Below, piece after piece: positions 60,112-64,000 of a stretch of 64,000 nt of DNA. Under the pieces are notes generated by a model. That model saw only the letters and a list, made by a program, of their open reading frames with translations, was not told where the DNA came from and did not search any database. Position 1 is the stretch's first letter; the number at the start of each line of letters is the position of its first letter. The DNA is from Liolophura sinensis (Eukaryota > Mollusca > Polyplacophora > Chitonida > Chitonidae), in the NCBI RefSeq assembly GCF_032854445.1, contig NC_088295.1, positions 63,099,249 through 63,163,248 of the forward strand, given 5' to 3'. The position numbers were made by a program, and so were the translations under genes.

Positions 60112-60262
60112 ACTTTATTTATTTATTTATTTGATTGGTGTTTTACGCTGTACTCAAGAATATTTCACTTATACGACGGCGGCCAGCATTATGGTGGGAG
60201 GAAACCGGGCGGAGCAAGGGAAAAAACCCACGACGATCCACAGGTTGCTAGAAGACCAATTT
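60112..60262 (-). mobile_element. Type A SINE, minus orientation, 5'-truncated, close to consensus
   Basis: (TTTA)n tail, TTTGATTGGTGTTTTACGCT, ACTTATACGACGGCGGCCAG and CAGGTTGCTAGAAGACC. Confidence 0.88.
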
Positions 60263-61006
60263 AACTTTAAGCCAAGTCTTCAGCTGTGCACTTGACTGAA
60301 AAATAATTGTGTAACGGTATATTAAATATGCACTAAATCTACTGCTGTTCCATTTGGTTTCCCTACATCTGTACTTGTTGGTGGGTTTTGTTTAAAATCG
60401 TAAATATATGATGTGACCTAATACCGGTATTAGCTAATCCACTTTTGCAAAACGAGGAACTGGGCTTTGTTTGATGAATCACAAAATTTGTACGATTTGG
60501 GCCGGGAAAAATTTCAATAAACATGCCACCCAGATTCGCCAGATCTTTATGGTTCGCTAAAAAAAAGACATCGCCACAATGGTGCTGGGACAGCTGTAGG
60601 TTGTTTTTGTCGGTCGGTCAATCAAATTTTTGAAATCCTATCTTTTAACATGGGGTCTGAGTGCAAGTCGACATGAAACCATAAGCTAGCCCAAGAAAGG
60701 TGATTAAAGGACAGGGTAGTACAAATGAGAGTCGTAACTCAACGAATACTCATGATAGGTGATATGTTAACTCACAGAGGCGGTGTTTGAAAGGGATGGG
60801 TTTGTGTGCGTTTGAGGTTTAAATTGTCATAATTGACAAAAACTAAACAATATCTGGCTCATTTATTGCAGCTTGTTTATATGCAGGTTGACAATGACTC
60901 ATTTTATTACTTTTCCAAACTTTAAACATACATATATTAGTTTACATGGCGACTTAAACTTTAAACATATTATTTTTGATTATTCGATTGCATCCTATAG
61001 CATGTT

Positions 61007-61249
61007 GGGGCCTCCGTGACTGAGGTAGTCAGCGTACCAGCGGAACGCAAAGGCAAAGGAGCCTCTCACCTTTGCGGTCGCTGTGATTTCAAGTCCAGAT
61101 CATGCTGGTTTCCTTTCCAACCGTATGTTGGGAGGTCTGACAGCAGCCTGCGGATGGCCGTGGGTTTTTCCCAGGTTGTGCCCGGTTTCCTCCCACCATA
61201 ATGGTGGCCGTCGTCGTATAAGTATGAGTTCTTCAAATAAATAAATCAA
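61007..61249 (+). mobile_element. Type A SINE, near full length
   Basis: Head GGGGCCTCCGTGACTGAGGT, B-box GTGATTTCAAGTCCAGATCA, body and CACCATAATGGTGGCCGTCG; the end of the 3' domain is shortened before AATAAATAAATC. Confidence 0.85.
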
Positions 61250-62751
61250 ATGAATCTATAGTATCAGGTTTGAATCCGGATCTCCACAGTCGGTGCTTTT
61301 TTCACCCCGGAAAGTCTGGATTCCTCCAGGCCATAAATCAGACTTATCTAGGAAAATGTATTGCGTACTCCCTAACACTTTTCGAACAAATAATGAAATA
61401 AATTGATTTGGTTGATATTTTACCTCTTAGTGTAGAATATTTCACCGACAGGTGGAGCTCTCAGGTTTATAAGAAGAGCGTATGTTATGTGCTTGCACCA
61501 AGCTAATCTGTGTTAACAGTTAGAACTCTTCTGTAAAAAATGAACAAAATTGAGTGAGATCGACCCGTATGACTTTGATATTTGTAAGTTTGAAAAACAT
61601 GCATCTGCCTTTGATCGTGGTAAGCTTTCTAACCATACTTAAGTGAATGATTAGAATGTTTCAGTGCTATTGCTGCTAATGGCAAACAATTGCATTCAAT
61701 ATATGGAATCACAAAAGATACAAACGTGGCCATCGAAATCCTCTATAAAGCCGAGACATCTTTTATACTTTTTCACAGAAATGTGAAATTGTCTTGTTTT
61801 GGCATTTCTGAACAAAGCATCCAAATGACAGCTCAGGTGGTCAAACAAACAATACCTAAATTTAAATTCCGATAGACCAGTTTCATAAAATTTGTATCAC
61901 ATTCTCTTAAACAGATACACGAACAAATAATGGAACACATTTGTATAAAAGCAGAAGTAGTTAAAAGTTTCCAACGATGTCGGAAGGAATAATATTCAAG
62001 TGATGAAGCTACTTCTTTTGAAATTTAACAAATCGCCTTTGATCCCACTGAAATATACAGCCTTTTGTTTATTATTTTTTCGATCATAGTCAGGGGAGTG
62101 ATGGGGTAATGGTGTATACGAAATGTCGAGGTAAACTTAACAAAGGCAAACACGGTCTAGTGAGTAAATTGCTTCATTTCATCAACTGCAGATTAGATGA
62201 AGAGAAGCGATAACCATCTTTACGGATTGATGCTGCCCTCAGCCGTTCACGCGCGATCATACATTCATTAGCATTGGCGGTCCCAATAGGCACTTTCACA
62301 GAATGGCCTCCAATCTGATACAAACTATGATACAAATAAAACATTTTTAACAGCAAGTTGGTTCTTTGGATCTACTGTTGCTAAATGGACATGCTAACTT
62401 TGCAGCACTTACATGCATGTAATGATAAATACTAGGTATAGCTTTTGTCAGTATATTTGAACTGTGTGGCATCTTTCAGATTCTAGCGGACTTTAATGAC
62501 CCACGCATAAATCTTTTTTCCATGACTGTGAGCCAGTTAATATTATATACGACCTGAAAAACACCAAGCATATGAATGAATGGAAATGCTTTACAAAATT
62601 TTATGAAGACGTAATCTTTGACGACATTTGTATGTATGCTTTTTACCCGTCTTCCATTTATTTATTTAAATCGCGGTGTTTCATCGCTGGTTGACATCTT
62701 GGCAGCTTTAGGTTTTGTATACCGAACTGACTGGTTTAATGCTTTTGGTTT

Positions 62752-63003
62752 TATTTGATTTATTTTTTTTATTTTAGTTTCACGCCGTTCTCAAGAATAT
62801 TTCATTTATAACACTGCGACTAGCATTAGGGTGGGAGAAAATCAGGATCTCACGACCATCCGCAGGTTGCTGTCAGACTTTCTTACCTACGCCAGGACAG
62901 GAAGCCGGTATGAGCTGGACTTGAACTCATAGCGATCGAATTGGTGAGAGGCTTCTGGGTCTGTACTGCACTAACATGCCAAACACCTGTCCACTGAAGC
63001 CCC
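62752..63003 (-). mobile_element. Type A SINE, minus orientation, full length but diverged
   Basis: Tail at left, 3' domain ACGCCGTTCTCAAGAATATT, CATCCGCAGGTTGCTGTCAG, B-box complement GAGCTGGACTTGAACTCATA, and head complement ending CCACTGAAGCCCC at 63003. Confidence 0.8.
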
Positions 63004-63065
63004 AATTGATTGATAATGATTAATTTATAAACAAATGTACATAAGGATTCCAATATCACAATTTA

Positions 63066-63130
63066 TTTCCTTATTTATTAGATTGATGTTTTACACCTTT
63101 TTCAATAATATTGCATTTCTTCGGCGTTAA
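63066..63130 (-). mobile_element. Type A SINE 3' fragment, minus orientation
   Basis: TTTATTAGATTGATGTTTTA and TTCAATAATATTGCATTTCT resemble the tail and 3' domain at low identity. Confidence 0.4.
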
Positions 63131-64000
63131 CTAAGCTTATGAAAACGCAACGAGCAGAAGAAAACCAGCGAAAGCTCTCCAGCTGCTTGGAAAGTGCGAG
63201 AGGTGTGGGAGCGGAATTAGTGACCAAGCCCGATTGTCCCTCACGTATTATTGTGTTCAGCGATTTTCCCTTTATTCTTTAATACCAAAGTTTCCGTGTG
63301 TGTACAGACGTCATCTCAGTTACGCTCCTCATGGCGCCGTATTTCTCACTCCTTCTTATCTCGATTTGCTTGCATCCCACGAACCAAGCCCGTACGTTAG
63401 GGTGAAGCGTGGTACGGCCGCAGACGCACGGAAAAGGATGCCACTTAGACTTGCATCAGCGTCGCTTTCAAATTTCAGATTTTCCTTTCCCAGCTCAGTA
63501 TTTATATCCGCATAAAATGCTTTGAGCTGAATACAGAATCACCGATAGATGACGACGCGTCTCACACTGGGATAATATATTGACGCGGGACTGACACCAG
63601 CAATATAACTAAGCAACGAAACCATACAACGATAGTTATAAAGGAAATTTTAAGCACATCGACTAAATATTTGAACAATTATGCAAACATAGGTAATCAC
63701 ACTATACAGGCATAAACAGCGGCAGCCGTAAGCATAAATAGTCGGAATATAGAATATCGAGTTTGTACATTTATTAGCATCGTCACTTCACGGCGATACA
63801 AGGACAGCCGTTGATTCAAATTCGAGGAATACATTGACCGTCTGTGACTAAGTGTTTGACGGTCATGCGTGGCTGGTTGACTGCAGCGTATCATTATGCT
63901 CTCATAAGACGCTAATGAAAACCAAACACGATGGCCATTGTCTTGGAGATCCACTCCCGGACGGAAGACTGGAAGCGGCCCAATAATATCACTCCTTGAT
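63131..64000. other. No gene recognised at the right edge
   Basis: A moderately GC-rich stretch near 63300-63480 is open for 93 codons on the plus strand (63234-63515). It has no recognisable domain and no clear splice sites. It may be the edge of a gene that continues beyond the window, but this cannot be judged here. Confidence 0.25.

Noticed and set aside
63234-63515. 93-codon plus-strand ORF as an exon
   Set aside because: Open only through moderate GC content; no splice sites or domain could be supported.

Overview
The window is eukaryotic, intron-rich, AT-leaning DNA with no bacterial-style gene packing. About twenty copies or fragments of one tRNA-headed SINE are scattered on both strands. 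A second SINE type ends in the GTTAAACCCCAA...(CACT)n tail that I know from molluscan V-type SINEs. There is also a decayed Tc1-like transposon. Together these point to a mollusc (bivalve or gastropod) nuclear genome; that assignment is inference from repeat style. Most of the window is intron or intergenic DNA, and most open frames are chance.

The most interesting signal is a pair of candidate three-exon genes for small secreted, cysteine-free peptide precursors, pointing towards each other. The plus-strand gene has a signal-peptide exon (2274-2421), a second exon (7715-7905) and a short terminal exon (8051-8110), then an AATAAA 100 bases after the stop. The minus-strand gene has a signal-peptide exon (53499-53424) behind a promoter-like island, a second exon (31228-30996) and a preferred terminal exon (29715-29662). 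The two second exons share phases (1 in, 0 out), an opening Gly-Asn-(Gly)-Lys-Arg-Ser, a basic helix ending in Asn-Pro, and a hydrophobic C-terminal helix that the third exons continue with an aligned aromatic (Trp or Phe). I read them as paralogous peptide-hormone-like precursors. No family is recognised with confidence; the layout resembles PTH/PTHrP and other class B1 receptor ligands. The large minus-strand intron is the weakest link, because other candidate exons lie inside it.

Layout: 1-8.2 kb plus-strand peptide gene; 8.2-29.6 kb SINEs, a long SINE hairpin at 14.5 kb, an NF-Y-like CCAAT cluster at 11.3 kb and otherwise plain DNA; 29.6-31.2 kb 3' part of the minus gene; 31-53 kb its putative intron, with SINEs, a perfect 39-bp x 4 tandem repeat, an 87-bp tandem tract and several weak exon candidates on both strands; 53.4-54.7 kb signal-peptide exon, promoter-like island and a 30-bp minisatellite; 55-64 kb a Tc1-like relic, a dispersed coding-like repeat and more SINEs. 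No rRNA gene, intact tRNA gene, CRISPR array or complete transposon was found.
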